A stretch of 43,953 nucleotides of DNA from Chloroflexota bacterium (GCA_021325095.1 JAJPHV010000019.1:1-43953); one strand, 5' to 3'. Shown: positions 34,141 through 43,049, counted from the first letter of the stretch. Program-made: numbers and translations. Notes: a model not told the origin generated them from the sequence alone.

Positions 34141-34563
34141 TCATCCCCCGCACGACGCATACGTCATGTCATAGCGGAGAATGTCCCAAAGCGACTCTTC
34201 CCTTTCTGACCGCGCAATAGACAGCCAGGCGGCACGTGCTGATTTCCGACGCTTGTCGGCAGGCGCGGTGGTGACCGCGGCCAGTCGTGCCTGTGCCGAC
34301 GACAGTCGCTCGTTATTGAGCACGTCCTGGCAGAGGACCTTCTCGCGCAGAATATGACGGATACTGCTCGAGGGGACTGTTAGTTCTGGATAAAGGATTC
34401 TGAGCTTGCGCTGGATGGCATGTACAATGTCATCCGACTCTAAAATAGCGGCAATGAGGGTGCCGTCTCTGACTTCAACGGGTAGATGCTCCACAATGGC
34501 CTCCTTGAGGCAACCCCGCTTTAGATGTTCTCTACCTATCCAGTTTATATGCGCTTCGGCCAT
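34141..34563 (-). CDS. Hypothetical protein
   Basis: This 140-residue soluble protein is mostly predicted helix, with a basic stretch (PADKRRKSARAAWL) near the C-terminus. No domain is recognised. The ATG at 34563 has no clear ribosome binding site. Base composition here is somewhat lower in GC than in neighbours, and the AT-rich region upstream carries a dyad (34579-34611), so this may be acquired DNA. It could be a real orphan gene or a decayed one. Confidence 0.45.
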   Translation of the reverse strand: MAEAHINWIGREHLKRGCLKEAIVEHLPVEVRDGTLIAAILESDDIVHAIQRKLRILYPELTVPSSSIRHILREKVLCQDVLNNERLSSAQARLAAVTTAPADKRRKSARAAWLSIARSEREESLWDILRYDMTYASCGG

Positions 34564-34714
34564 AGGGGTTAGGTCAATTTGTACTATTTTTCACATGTGT
34601 TTCCTGTACAATTTGCCGAATCCATCGGCTATCAACCGAAGAACTGGCGCTTACTCATTCGCCTTATGAAGGGGAAAGACACCGACGCTTCAACTGGATA
34701 TATGAGCGTAAGCC

Positions 34715-35248
34715 TTATGAAGATACGCCCTGTGCCGGATTCGCCATCGCATACACATGGTCAGGGTGCGTGTAGCCTTCAAACATTACGTCTTTCTCGT
34801 AGCGCATCCCGGCCTTTTCTGCCACGCGGATTGAGGGCACATTCTGCGGGTCGATCATGGCAATCAAGCGCTGCAAGCACAGCACATTGAAAGCATAATC
34901 GCGGACGGCGAGCACGGCTTCTGTTGCATAGCCTTGCCCCCAGACGGCGCGAGCCAACCGGTAGCCGATTTCAACCTCAGGCTGCCTGGCAACATCCGGG
35001 AAGTAGAACAGACCGCAGTACCCAATCGTCTCACGGCGGCGCTTTTCGACTACTGCCCAGGGGCCGAAACCCCACTTTGGATAGTAGTTCTCAAGGCAGC
35101 CCTGCACCCAGTTGCGTATCCACTCGGCGGTCTGGACGCCGGGGCCAAAACGCATCACTTCAGCGTCACCGAAGATGCGCTGCATGGCCGCCACGTCCAG
35201 CAGGTGAAAGTGTCGGAGAATCAGCCGCTCTGTTTCGAGGACGATCAT
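34715..35248 (-). CDS. RimJ/RimL-type GNAT acetyltransferase
   Basis: This 177-residue protein spans a single Acetyltransf_3-type domain: LETERLILRHFHLLDVAAM at the start, AVVEKRRRETIGYCGLFYF, then EVEIGYRLARAVWGQGYATEAVLAVRDYAF (acetyl-CoA loop) and MIDPQNVPSIRVAEKAGMRYEKDVMFEGY. These are hallmarks of the RimJ/RimL family, which acetylates ribosomal protein N-termini or small molecules. It is 48 bases downstream of the large permease gene on the same strand. The specific acceptor is unknown. Confidence 0.9.
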   Translation of the reverse strand: MIVLETERLILRHFHLLDVAAMQRIFGDAEVMRFGPGVQTAEWIRNWVQGCLENYYPKWGFGPWAVVEKRRRETIGYCGLFYFPDVARQPEVEIGYRLARAVWGQGYATEAVLAVRDYAFNVLCLQRLIAMIDPQNVPSIRVAEKAGMRYEKDVMFEGYTHPDHVYAMANPAQGVSS

Positions 35249-35296
35249 GGATTATGACAACCGAATCCTGATTGTGGGATCGTTTGTGCGAGGCCC

Positions 35297-38200
35297 CTAT
35301 TCTTCCCCCAGGCGCAGCGTCTGGCTCAACGACAGGCGGCTGACCAGCACCAGGCTGAACGCCAGCACCGCTGCCAGCACCAGCGCGATCAGGCCCGCGT
35401 ATTGGAGCAGCGCGCCGATCTCGGCCTGGACGACGAACGGCGGCGTGATGCGCTGGCTGGCCGTGTCCAGCGCCAGCCGGGGAACGACCTGGCCGCTCAG
35501 TAGCGCGCCCAGCATGCCACCCAGGATCGCGCCCAGCAAGATGACGAAGATTTGCTCGAAGGCCAGTTGCCGCACCAGCCGCGCTGACGACAGGCCAAGC
35601 GCCCGCAGGACGCCGAACTCGGTACGGCGGGCGACGGCAGTCAGCGCGGCGTAGGTCAGCAGCCCGACGACGCTCAGGGACATGGCGACGATGAAAGCCA
35701 GCAGCAGCAGGCCAAGCAGACCCTGGCTGAGTGGATCGGTGCGCAGGTTCGCCAGTTCGCCGGGGATGGTCTGGGCGGACACGATGGCCGTGTTGCCCTC
35801 CGCCGGGTGCAGCGAGGCCAGCAGCGCGCCAATGTCCGCGTTGGGCTGCGCCTTGAGCCACACCTCGTCGGGATAGAGCGCCGCACTGGGCCGTCGATTC
35901 AACACGTATAGCAGCGAATCGCGGTCGGCGATGGCGAAGGGATGGTTTTTCTCGTCACTCGTCCAGCGGCCCTCGATCTGCTGCGCGTCGTAGAGCGTCG
36001 GGTAGTAGCGCTGGCTGCCCACAATCTGAAACGGTACGGTCACGCCTTCCAGGTTGCGCAGCGTGAGGACCTGCCCGCGTTGCAAATCGAGCTGCGCCAT
36101 CAGGCTGTCGCTGGCAATGAGCGACACGCCCTGGAGTGCCGGGTAGTTGAGCAGCAGCCCGACAGTGGTCGACTCCGCCGATTGATCCCAGGTGGCAATC
36201 AGGCTCTGGCCGCGCCCGGCCTCGAAACCCGCCGACAGCGTGCCCTGGCTGAATGCGCCGCTGTCGTAGGCAAATTCCCAACCGCTTGCGCCGAACAGGT
36301 CGAGCGGCTGACGCTTGCCACTGCCGTCGATGCCGGACAGCCCGGCCAGTGTCAGGCGCAGATCGCGCTCGCCGTTCCGGTTGCGCGCCCGGTGATCCCA
36401 GTACACAGACACCAGACGCAGCGGCGCGGCGGGCTGGTAATTGAGTGACGACAGATCGGCTTCAAGGTACGCCCACCCTGTCGTGACGAACGCGCCACCG
36501 CCTGTGAAACCGGGCAACTGCGGCCCCGTGCTGGCATATTCGACTTCCGTGACCTTGAACGGCACGCGCAGCCACGCGCCTGCGCCGTCCAGCAGCCGGG
36601 CCGTGATCGCCGTCCGGTAACGCAGCCGATCCAGGTCGGGCGTCGGCAAGGCGAATGCGCCCGGCACGGTGAATTCCGCCCACAGGCCGAGCTTGCGCGG
36701 CACGAAAGGCAGCGCTCCACCCCGTTCAGGCAATGGAGTCGGCTGTCCGGGTGGGCGTGGGGTCTGCACTTCGCCCAGGTCGGGCCGCCAGTAGATCGCG
36801 CGTTGAAACGTATCTGCGTCGATGGCAAGCAGATCGCCAGCCAGCGCATTTTTGGCCGGGTCGCTCTGATAGTTGACGTTGGGCCGCCGCCAGCCGGTGC
36901 TCACTGCAGAGACTTCGGGCAGCGCCGCATAGATCGCGTCCGGGCGGGCGCGGGCCGCATTCAGGCGCATGTCACGCTCGGTGAAGCGGATATCCGTGCC
37001 GATCTTGTATTCAGCCTGGTCGATCTGGCTGCGGTTGAGTGTGGCCCGAAAGCTGGTCGCAAACCAACCGATGCCGACTGCCAACGCCAGCAAAAAGGTG
37101 ATGCGCCCGTAGTGGATTGGTTCGCGGCTCAACTGCCAGCTTGCCAGCGGGCCGATCAAGCCCCGCCCCGCTGCCAGGATGCGCGCCAGAATCGCAGCCA
37201 GCAGCGGGAACAGCCGCAGCAGCACGCTCCCCAGCCCGAGGAACAGAAACGCGGGCGCGAGCAGCAAAAAGGGATCCGTCGTGCGCCCGCCCTCGGTGGT
37301 CGTAAAGAGCGGCGTATCTCTGCCAACCAGCCGCCACAGGGCCGCGATGCCCAGGACGACCAGCACCACGTCCACATAGTAACGCTGCCACCAGGGTTGC
37401 TGCTGGCTGCGCAGTGTCGCGCCGCCGGAGGTGACGAGCGGCAAGCGCAGCACGGGAGGCAGCGTCAACATGAGCGCGGCTAAGGCCATTGCCGCCGCTG
37501 CGGCTGAATAGGCAAACACATCGGGCGTCAGCACCAGCGGCAGATTGTTGTACCGTGCGAAAAAAGGCGTGATGGCGATCAAGACCTGCTGCGAGACGAC
37601 GGGCGCGGCCAGCGCCGCCAGCGCGCATAGGATCAGCGCCTCCACACCCCGGAACGCAATAATCTGATTGTCTGTCGCTCCGCGACTCTGCAACATGGCG
37701 ATCTCACGCCGTTCGCCGCGCCGCACCAGTGCCGCTGTGATGGACAGGAAAAAGATGACCATCGCCCCGACTTGCAGCAGGAGCAGCGCAAAGGGTATAT
37801 CCAGCGTGCGGACGCTCCGTTCGTAGGCCAGCAGTGCCCCCGCATCGACATTTTGCCCGCCCTGTGTCTGCCAGTGGATCAACCCGGTGCTGTAGTTGAA
37901 TTGCAGATCGGGATTGGCGCGGAAGGTGTCGGCCAGTTCATGGTCAAAATCCAACAATGCCTGTCGAGCCTCAGGACTGCGCACAAAGGGCAGCCGCGTT
38001 GGATCAAAGATCAAGCGCCAGCCGAACAGGGTAGGTGTGTCCGGCACGAAAGCAGTTGCCACACGCTCAAAGGCTGTTCGCGTCGTCAGGACGGGATATT
38101 CGGCCCGATAATCGCCTTGCCTGGCGACCACCCGCAGTGGCGATGGCTCCATCAGGTAGGCACGTTGCAGTGGGGTTGGCTGTTCGGGGGCGTTGGCAAT

Positions 38201-38863
38201 GCCGACCACCCGTGCCCGAACGTTTTTGCTGGTCGGCCAGCCGCCGCGCGGCCCGCCCTGGTCGAGAAGCAGTACGTCGTTCAGGTTGACGCCCAGACTG
38301 TTCTGCACTTCGAAGGGAATGACGATCTCGATGTCGGCATCGGAAGGCGAATCGCCCGGCAGCCGCCCGCTGACCAGGGTCACGGCGTCCTGCCAGCCCT
38401 CGTAATAGGCGACATAGGCGCGCGTCGTGGGGCTGGCAGCACGCTCCTCTGTGCCCGACTGCGTGGCGGAAGGCGCAGGATCGACGTCCAGCGCGCTGGT
38501 TTCCCCGAAAAACGCGACCCGGTTCAGCCAGCCAGGGAAGCGCTGTCCGACGTGCCGGGCGGCTATCTCGCGGAACTGCCGATCATAAGCCTGAATGGCA
38601 GCATTCAGATCGGGCGTTTTGGACGCAATCAGGGATAGATTGGCGCTGGCGTTGGCTTCACTGGCGGGCAACTGATTCAGTCGTTCGACCATGCCGACCT
38701 GCGCCACTGCACTGGTGTACAGCGGTACAAGCGCGCCGACAGACGCACTCAGCAGCACGCCCGCGATCAGGGTCAGCAGGGATCGCCATTGTGAAAGGAG
38801 CCGCTGGAAGGCGAAGCGTCCGGCCCAACCAGCCGGAATTCGGTGGAGAGTGACAAGGCGCAT
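35297..38863 (-). CDS. Very large FtsX/MacB-type ABC permease
   Basis: A membrane protein of about 1188 residues with the ATG at 38863 (MRLVTLHRIPAG); a TTG at 38896 is the alternative start and neither has a good ribosome binding site. It has an N-terminal anchor (LLTLIAGVLLSASVGALVPLYTS) and a large extracytoplasmic domain. A first FtsX-like set of segments carries FALLLLQVGAMVIFFLSITAALVRRGERREIAMLQSRGAT. More membrane segments and a second extracytoplasmic domain follow. The C-terminal FtsX core reads AMSLSVVGLLTYAALTAVARRTEFGVLRALGLS, then final segments. This two-core layout fits export or membrane-remodelling ABC systems. The ATPase partner is not in the window. Confidence 0.85.
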   Translation of the reverse strand: MRLVTLHRIPAGWAGRFAFQRLLSQWRSLLTLIAGVLLSASVGALVPLYTSAVAQVGMVERLNQLPASEANASANLSLIASKTPDLNAAIQAYDRQFREIAARHVGQRFPGWLNRVAFFGETSALDVDPAPSATQSGTEERAASPTTRAYVAYYEGWQDAVTLVSGRLPGDSPSDADIEIVIPFEVQNSLGVNLNDVLLLDQGGPRGGWPTSKNVRARVVGIANAPEQPTPLQRAYLMEPSPLRVVARQGDYRAEYPVLTTRTAFERVATAFVPDTPTLFGWRLIFDPTRLPFVRSPEARQALLDFDHELADTFRANPDLQFNYSTGLIHWQTQGGQNVDAGALLAYERSVRTLDIPFALLLLQVGAMVIFFLSITAALVRRGERREIAMLQSRGATDNQIIAFRGVEALILCALAALAAPVVSQQVLIAITPFFARYNNLPLVLTPDVFAYSAAAAAMALAALMLTLPPVLRLPLVTSGGATLRSQQQPWWQRYYVDVVLVVLGIAALWRLVGRDTPLFTTTEGGRTTDPFLLLAPAFLFLGLGSVLLRLFPLLAAILARILAAGRGLIGPLASWQLSREPIHYGRITFLLALAVGIGWFATSFRATLNRSQIDQAEYKIGTDIRFTERDMRLNAARARPDAIYAALPEVSAVSTGWRRPNVNYQSDPAKNALAGDLLAIDADTFQRAIYWRPDLGEVQTPRPPGQPTPLPERGGALPFVPRKLGLWAEFTVPGAFALPTPDLDRLRYRTAITARLLDGAGAWLRVPFKVTEVEYASTGPQLPGFTGGGAFVTTGWAYLEADLSSLNYQPAAPLRLVSVYWDHRARNRNGERDLRLTLAGLSGIDGSGKRQPLDLFGASGWEFAYDSGAFSQGTLSAGFEAGRGQSLIATWDQSAESTTVGLLLNYPALQGVSLIASDSLMAQLDLQRGQVLTLRNLEGVTVPFQIVGSQRYYPTLYDAQQIEGRWTSDEKNHPFAIADRDSLLYVLNRRPSAALYPDEVWLKAQPNADIGALLASLHPAEGNTAIVSAQTIPGELANLRTDPLSQGLLGLLLLAFIVAMSLSVVGLLTYAALTAVARRTEFGVLRALGLSSARLVRQLAFEQIFVILLGAILGGMLGALLSGQVVPRLALDTASQRITPPFVVQAEIGALLQYAGLIALVLAAVLAFSLVLVSRLSLSQTLRLGEE

Positions 38864-38983
38864 CGCAAACGCCGTTAACGCGCAGGCGGGATGCAACGAA
38901 CGTTGCGCGGATAATCGGGCAGTGCAAATCGCGCTATCGGCAGGGAGGTGAAGCGGATAGACATCCTGCCTTTGAGCACGCGC

Positions 38984-39244
38984 TTACATTTCCTCTTCTT
39001 CTTCGTCCGTGCCGCCGCGCTTCTTGAAGCGGTACGTGATCCGCCCGCGCTTGAGGTCATACTCGCTCAGTTCGACGCGCACGCGATCACCGAGCAGAAT
39101 ACGGATATAGTACTTGCGCATTTTGCCGGAGAGATAAGCCAGCACTTCGTGGCCGTTATCGAGCGCGACTTTGAAGGTGGCGTTGGGCAGCGCTTCTACG
39201 ACATTACCTTCGACTTCGATTTTGCTATCTTCCTGTTTTGCCAT
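38984..39244 (-). CDS. infA: Translation initiation factor IF-1
   Basis: This 86-residue OB-fold protein contains [65 protein letters not shown], matching IF-1 along its length. It binds the 30S A site during initiation. The start at 39244 ([10 protein letters not shown]) is set by AAAGGAG five to six bases upstream; longer readings run into an upstream repeat. The C-terminus adds [13 protein letters not shown], an acidic extension beyond the usual 72 residues. It follows rpsU on the same strand. Confidence 0.96.
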   Translation of the reverse strand: MAKQEDSKIEVEGNVVEALPNATFKVALDNGHEVLAYLSGKMRKYYIRILLGDRVRVELSEYDLKRGRITYRFKKRGGTDEEEEEM

Positions 39245-39289
39245 ACCACTCCTTTGAACGGAACGTTTTCGTGCTACAAAAACCTGTTC

Positions 39290-39328
39290 CTCCTCTCTGC
39301 ACAAGCAGAGAGGGGCCAGGCGGTGAGG
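39290..39328 (-). repeat. Dispersed palindromic repeat, copy C (between rpsU and infA)
   Basis: On the minus strand, CCTCACCGCCTGGCCC is followed by a perfect 9-bp stem, CCTCTCTGC/GCAGAGAGG, around a 4-base loop (plus 39292-39313). The layout matches copies A and B. It sits in the 97-base gap between rpsU and infA. Confidence 0.7.
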
Positions 39329-39341
39329 TTCACCAGCGTGG

Positions 39342-39536
39342 TTAGCGAATCGTGCGCTGCTTGCGGCGGGCGCGGCGGATCGCCTTCTTCTTCTGGATGC
39401 GGCGCAGTTCACTCTTGGACACGTGCCAGCGTTTGCGGCGCACGGTGCTTAGAATGCCACTCTTTGCCACCTGCTTGCGGAAGCGCTTGAGCAATTGCTC
39501 TTGCGACTCGTTTGGGCGTAAGACGACAGATGCCAA
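39342..39536 (-). CDS. rpsU: 30S ribosomal protein S21
   Basis: This 64-residue basic protein reads [26 protein letters not shown] and then an Arg/Lys-rich tail ([20 protein letters not shown]). It is typical of S21, which helps anti-Shine-Dalgarno function on the 30S platform. The start is TTG, supported by AGGGGGTGA 7-8 bases upstream. A terminator-like hairpin lies 47 bases upstream, so transcription here is readthrough or attenuated. Confidence 0.94.
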   Translation of the reverse strand: MASVVLRPNESQEQLLKRFRKQVAKSGILSTVRRKRWHVSKSELRRIQKKKAIRRARRKQRTIR

Positions 39537-39582
39537 TGCAGTTCACCCCCTTTCGTGTTCACAATCGTCCTAAAACTCAATA

Positions 39583-39613
39583 AGAAAGCAGGCGTGTCTG
39601 CCGCCTGCCTTCT
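39583..39613 (-). terminator. Intrinsic terminator or attenuator between the S1-protein gene and rpsU
   Basis: On the minus strand, AGAAGGCAGGCG pairs with CGCCTGCTTTCT (one G-T pair) over a 7-base loop, followed by TATTGAGTTTT. It is placed after the S1-domain gene and before rpsU. With no convincing separate rpsU promoter in the 46 bases left, it may work as an attenuator. Confidence 0.6.
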
Positions 39614-39666
39614 TTGGTTGCTTATGAGGACTTGGGCACTTCACTCAAACCCGATGCGGCGGCCTG

Positions 39667-40902
39667 TCACTCCGCAACAGGTTCTTCTTCTGCAACCTCG
39701 ACAGCAGCCGCAGAGTCTACATCAGAACTCTCAGTTGTGCCAGTCCCCGGCGGTACTACAGTCAGAATTGTGCCATGTTCTGCCGTCCAGCGAGCGCGCT
39801 CTTCTTCGGTAACATCTTTCAGGCTCAGGCCCAGCCGCTGGCGGTGGCTCTCGATGCTGATGATGCGCATCAGCAGTTTTTGGCCTTCGCGCAGCAGGCC
39901 AGTCGGGTCTTCGGGTGCAGGGTCGGCCATCTGGCTGGTGTGCAGCAGCGCCTCGATGCCCGGCTCCAGGCTGACGAACGCGCCGAACTGCGCCACACGG
40001 CTGACTTCGCCCTCGATAAGCTGGCCGACGTGATACAGCTCATCGACCATGGCCCAGGGATTCGGTTGCAGGCGCTTGAGGGACAGCCCAATGCGCTTCC
40101 CGTCCCGATCCAGCCGCAGGATGTAGACCTCGATCTCGTCGCCCACCGCCAGCAGTTCGCGCGGGTGTTTGACGCGATGCCAGGCCAGTTCACTGATGTG
40201 GATCAGGCCGTCCGCTCCGCCCAGATCGACGAACGCGCCGAAGTCGCGCAGGCCGCTGACGACGCCCTTGCGAATCTCGCCTTCCTGCAACTCTTCGAGC
40301 AGCGACTCTTTGCGCAGGTCGCGGCGGCCTCGCTGTGCGTCGCGCTGGCTCAACACCAGGCGGCGGCGCTTGCGATTGACTTCGATGACCTTGACGGCCA
40401 CACGCTTGCCGACCAGACTGCTCATGTGCCCCTTGCGATCATTCTCGTTGAGGCCGCGTGGCAAGTCCATGACGTGGCTGGCTGGAACAAAGCCCCGCAG
40501 GTTGCCGAAGGGCACGATCAGCCCGCCCCGGTTGGCGTCGGTCACAACCCCTTCCCAGATATCGCCGCTCGCCATGAGTTCCTCGGCCTTCGCCCAGTCC
40601 TCGCTCTGGCGTGCCTGCGACACCGACAGGATCAGGTTGCCGTCCTGGTCTTCGGGGTTGATGACCATCACCGCTACTTCGTCGTTGACGTGGTAGGTGA
40701 TGCCTTCCATGCGTTCGAGGTCGTTGCGCGGGACGACCCCATCGCGCTTCATGCCGACATCGACAATCATGCCCTGGTTGTCAATCGCCAGCACCGTGCC
40801 GGTCAGCAGGTCGCCCCGTTCCGGCTGCTCGAAGGCAAACGACTCTTCGAGCATCGTCATGAAGTCCATTTCTGGACTCAGCTCAGAACCTGATACTTCC
40901 AT
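39667..40902 (-). CDS. Four-S1-domain RNA-binding protein (ribosomal protein S1-like)
   Basis: This 411-residue protein begins MEVSGSELSPEMDF (ATG 40902; an upstream extension to 40977 has no support). It has four S1 domains: GDLLTGTVLAIDNQGMIVDVGMKRDGVVP (about 30-98), IWEGVVTDANRGGLIVPFGNLRGFVPASHV (about 110-180), IRKGVVSGLRDFGAFVDLGGADGLIHISEL (about 205-270) and LIEGEVSRVAQFGAFVSLEPGIEALLHTSQM (about 290-355). An acidic tail follows. Short S1 proteins of this kind replace the six-domain S1 in several phyla and help bind mRNA to the 30S subunit. A strong ribosome binding site is not seen. Confidence 0.93.
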   Translation of the reverse strand: MEVSGSELSPEMDFMTMLEESFAFEQPERGDLLTGTVLAIDNQGMIVDVGMKRDGVVPRNDLERMEGITYHVNDEVAVMVINPEDQDGNLILSVSQARQSEDWAKAEELMASGDIWEGVVTDANRGGLIVPFGNLRGFVPASHVMDLPRGLNENDRKGHMSSLVGKRVAVKVIEVNRKRRRLVLSQRDAQRGRRDLRKESLLEELQEGEIRKGVVSGLRDFGAFVDLGGADGLIHISELAWHRVKHPRELLAVGDEIEVYILRLDRDGKRIGLSLKRLQPNPWAMVDELYHVGQLIEGEVSRVAQFGAFVSLEPGIEALLHTSQMADPAPEDPTGLLREGQKLLMRIISIESHRQRLGLSLKDVTEEERARWTAEHGTILTVVPPGTGTTESSDVDSAAAVEVAEEEPVAE

Positions 40903-41470
40903 AAAAATTCGTGTCGCCCCCTTGAGGGATGAATTTGATTCTGGTGGGGCAGGCCGCAGAAAACAGCGCCGCTGCAAAATGAGGGCTACGGTGCGATTTC
41001 AGTTTGGCGAATGAGAAACGCTGAATTGGTAAGCGTCCAGACTGTGGCATGTACCGTAAGGTAATATTTTAAACGGCAGGTCGTAATGACACCCACGTGC
41101 GTGGCGCACTAAAATAGCGCTCCCCCCATCAGAATCTTGAAAACAGTATATCCGTTGGAATCCAGTTTGTCAAAGGCGGAGTCTACTGTTCTGGAAGATT
41201 AGCTTTGCTGCTGGCGATCTCCTCAGGTCGCAGGTTCACTAGAGCGGATGGGCCGAACGAGTGTGTGCCAGGTTCCACTGTACCCTTGAAGCCCCTGTGC
41301 CTGTTCCCGACAAGGTCGCCTGACCTGGCACGAGGGCTGCAACTTTAGATATTGTTGCGGGTTGTGATTTAGAGTACAATTCTGGTTACATCAGTTCCAA
41401 CGAACGAAATTACGGACAGCAATTCTGCATCACTGTGCCTGTGGGCGCACGATCTCCAGGAGAGGCAGCG
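40903..41470. other. Divergent intergenic region between S1-protein and membrane-protein genes
   Basis: About 570 bases, AT-rich in parts, without a supported gene. It should hold the minus-strand promoter of the S1-protein gene: a TAAAAT near 41070 is a possible -10 box but lacks a good -35. A perfect 9-bp inverted repeat, GTGCCAGGT (41265-41273) and ACCTGGCAC (41323-41331), lies in the middle; no tRNA could be folded. A plus-strand promoter is at 41352-41380. Confidence 0.55.
41352..41380 (+). promoter_or_regulatory. Promoter for the ctaA-ctaB unit
   Basis: TTGTTG (41352-41357), 17 bases and TACAAT (41375-41380) lie about 90 bases before the small membrane protein gene. The -35 box is only half-matching. 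Confidence 0.5.
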
Positions 41471-41983
41471 TTGAAGCGAGCGTTCTTATTGATCGTCATC
41501 GTCGCCGTGCTCATCGCGGGCGGTTACATCTCAATGGCAATCAGCAGGCAAGGCGCGCAGGCGATCCCTGGCCTGCTCGTCCAGACGAACAACCCTGAAG
41601 CCTCAGTTTCGGCGGTCACGCCGCAGAAGGGCGCGATCTTCTTCGCATTTACGGCGGTTGCACTTGGCTCCGTCGTGGGCATGGGGGCGACGATTGCCGT
41701 CATCTTCTGGCTGCTCAGTCGGGGTGTTACCAAAGTCAAGCAGGAGCGCACTCAGGGCTTCGTCTTCACGTTGAATCCGGCCACGCCGAACAGCGTCGGC
41801 GCAATACTGATGCGCCGCCCGCTGCTTACGGCTATTGTAGCGCTGATCATGCTTGCTATCCTGGTCGTGGTCGTCATTGTGACCAACAATGTGCTGGGCT
41901 TTTCCATCATGGCCGTGACGGTAGCGTTGATGCTTGCGCCGGTGGTCATCATTGGCGGGGCCATCTTGCTCAACCGGTCATAG
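41471..41983 (+). CDS. Small membrane protein next to heme A synthesis genes
   Basis: A protein of about 170 residues starting at TTG 41471 (MKRAFLLIVIVAVLIAGG), chosen because AGGAGAGG lies upstream; a GTG at 41435 has no such site. It has about four membrane segments: one at the N-terminus, one around GAIFFAFTAVALGSVVGMGATIAVIFWLL, and two at the end (LLTAIVALIMLAILVVVVIVTNNVL and MAVTVALMLAPVVIIGGAILL). No family is recognised. Its place before ctaA and ctaB suggests a link with cytochrome oxidase assembly, but this is inference. Confidence 0.75.
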   Translation: MKRAFLLIVIVAVLIAGGYISMAISRQGAQAIPGLLVQTNNPEASVSAVTPQKGAIFFAFTAVALGSVVGMGATIAVIFWLLSRGVTKVKQERTQGFVFTLNPATPNSVGAILMRRPLLTAIVALIMLAILVVVVIVTNNVLGFSIMAVTVALMLAPVVIIGGAILLNRS

Positions 41984-42059
41984 GTGCTGCACCGTCAACA
42001 CTGTTCCGGCCTCGATAGCCAGCGCTATCCGAGGCAGTTTTTTGTCAGGTGAGGACAGC

Positions 42060-43049
42060 ATGTTCAAACAAACACAGGCCGAAAGCCAGTCCGACCAGGG
42101 TTTTACCGCAGATCGGGGGTTTGCCCGGCTGGTGCTGTACGCAGCTATCGTGACGCTGCTCATGATCGTCATCGGAGCTATCACCCGCGTTTCCGAGTCC
42201 GGAATGGGCTGCGGCACGTACTGGCCGGACTGCAATGGCCGCCTGATCCCTGAGTTCAAAGACGCTGCTACGATCATCGAGTTCGGCCACCGCCTGTTCG
42301 CGCTACTGGTTGGCCTATTTGCGCTGGCGGTGATTGTGCAGGCGTGGCGGCGTCATCGCTACGATCCCTCGCTGATGATTCCATCAGCGCTCGGCTTCGT
42401 GCTGTACTTCGTCCAGAGCGGCCTGGGGGCCATTACGGTCAGGCTCAACAACCAGTGGGTGAGCGTGCTGCTGCACCTGGGTAACAGTATGCTGCTGCTG
42501 GCCTGCTACCTGATCGCGTGGGTCAATGCCCGCCGCCTGGGTGCAGATGACAGCGCGCCCCGGCTGCCGCTGGCCGAACTGCTTGCGACGACGGCGCTGA
42601 CGTTCGTGGTGGCGCTGGTCGGGGCGGCGGTAGCGGGCAACAGCGCCACCAAAGCCTGCGTCGGCTGGCCGCTGTGCGCGGGGCAGGTGTGGCCCGCCGA
42701 GCAGGGGCCGCTTCAACTCCTGAATATGCTGCACCGGATCGTGGCAGGGTCGCTCGGCCTGCTGCTCATTTTGCTGGTGATCCAGAGTTTGCGTGGTGGC
42801 CCGATGATGCGCCGGGTGCTGTGGGCAGCGCTGGCGTTGTATCTTGCGCAGGCGGCACTCGGCGCGCTGGTTGTACTGGTCAATGGCCGCGAAATCCTGG
42901 TGGTTGTGCGTTCTCTACACGTTGTCTTTGCGGCAGCAACCTGGTCGGTGATGGTGATAGCGAGTTCGATTGCATGGTTACAACAATCCTTAATCAGGGT
43001 GAACCGGAGCGCGCCAGTCGGAATGCGCTCCGTGACTACCTCCAGCTAA
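42060..43049 (+). CDS. ctaA: Heme A synthase (CtaA/COX15 family)
   Basis: This 329-residue membrane enzyme oxidises heme O to heme A for aa3-type cytochrome oxidase. About eight membrane segments are present. Conserved features include RVSESGMGCGTYWPDCNG with a Cys pair, EFGHRL (His of the first heme site), VLLHLGNS, a second Cys pair in CVGWPLC, LHRIVAG and SLHVVFA. The ATG at 42060 has GAGGA about 6-8 bases upstream; longer frames lack support. Its end overlaps the ctaB start by 76 bases. Confidence 0.94.
   Translation: MFKQTQAESQSDQGFTADRGFARLVLYAAIVTLLMIVIGAITRVSESGMGCGTYWPDCNGRLIPEFKDAATIIEFGHRLFALLVGLFALAVIVQAWRRHRYDPSLMIPSALGFVLYFVQSGLGAITVRLNNQWVSVLLHLGNSMLLLACYLIAWVNARRLGADDSAPRLPLAELLATTALTFVVALVGAAVAGNSATKACVGWPLCAGQVWPAEQGPLQLLNMLHRIVAGSLGLLLILLVIQSLRGGPMMRRVLWAALALYLAQAALGALVVLVNGREILVVVRSLHVVFAAATWSVMVIASSIAWLQQSLIRVNRSAPVGMRSVTTSS

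Noticed and set aside
34579..34890. Possible small plus-strand gene of about 103 codons
   Set aside because: No ribosome binding site or recognised motif, and its second half overlaps the RimJ/RimL-type gene antisense.
41200..41340. Possible tRNA or small structured RNA (GGTTCA-like string)
   Set aside because: No acceptor, D or anticodon stems could be drawn around it.
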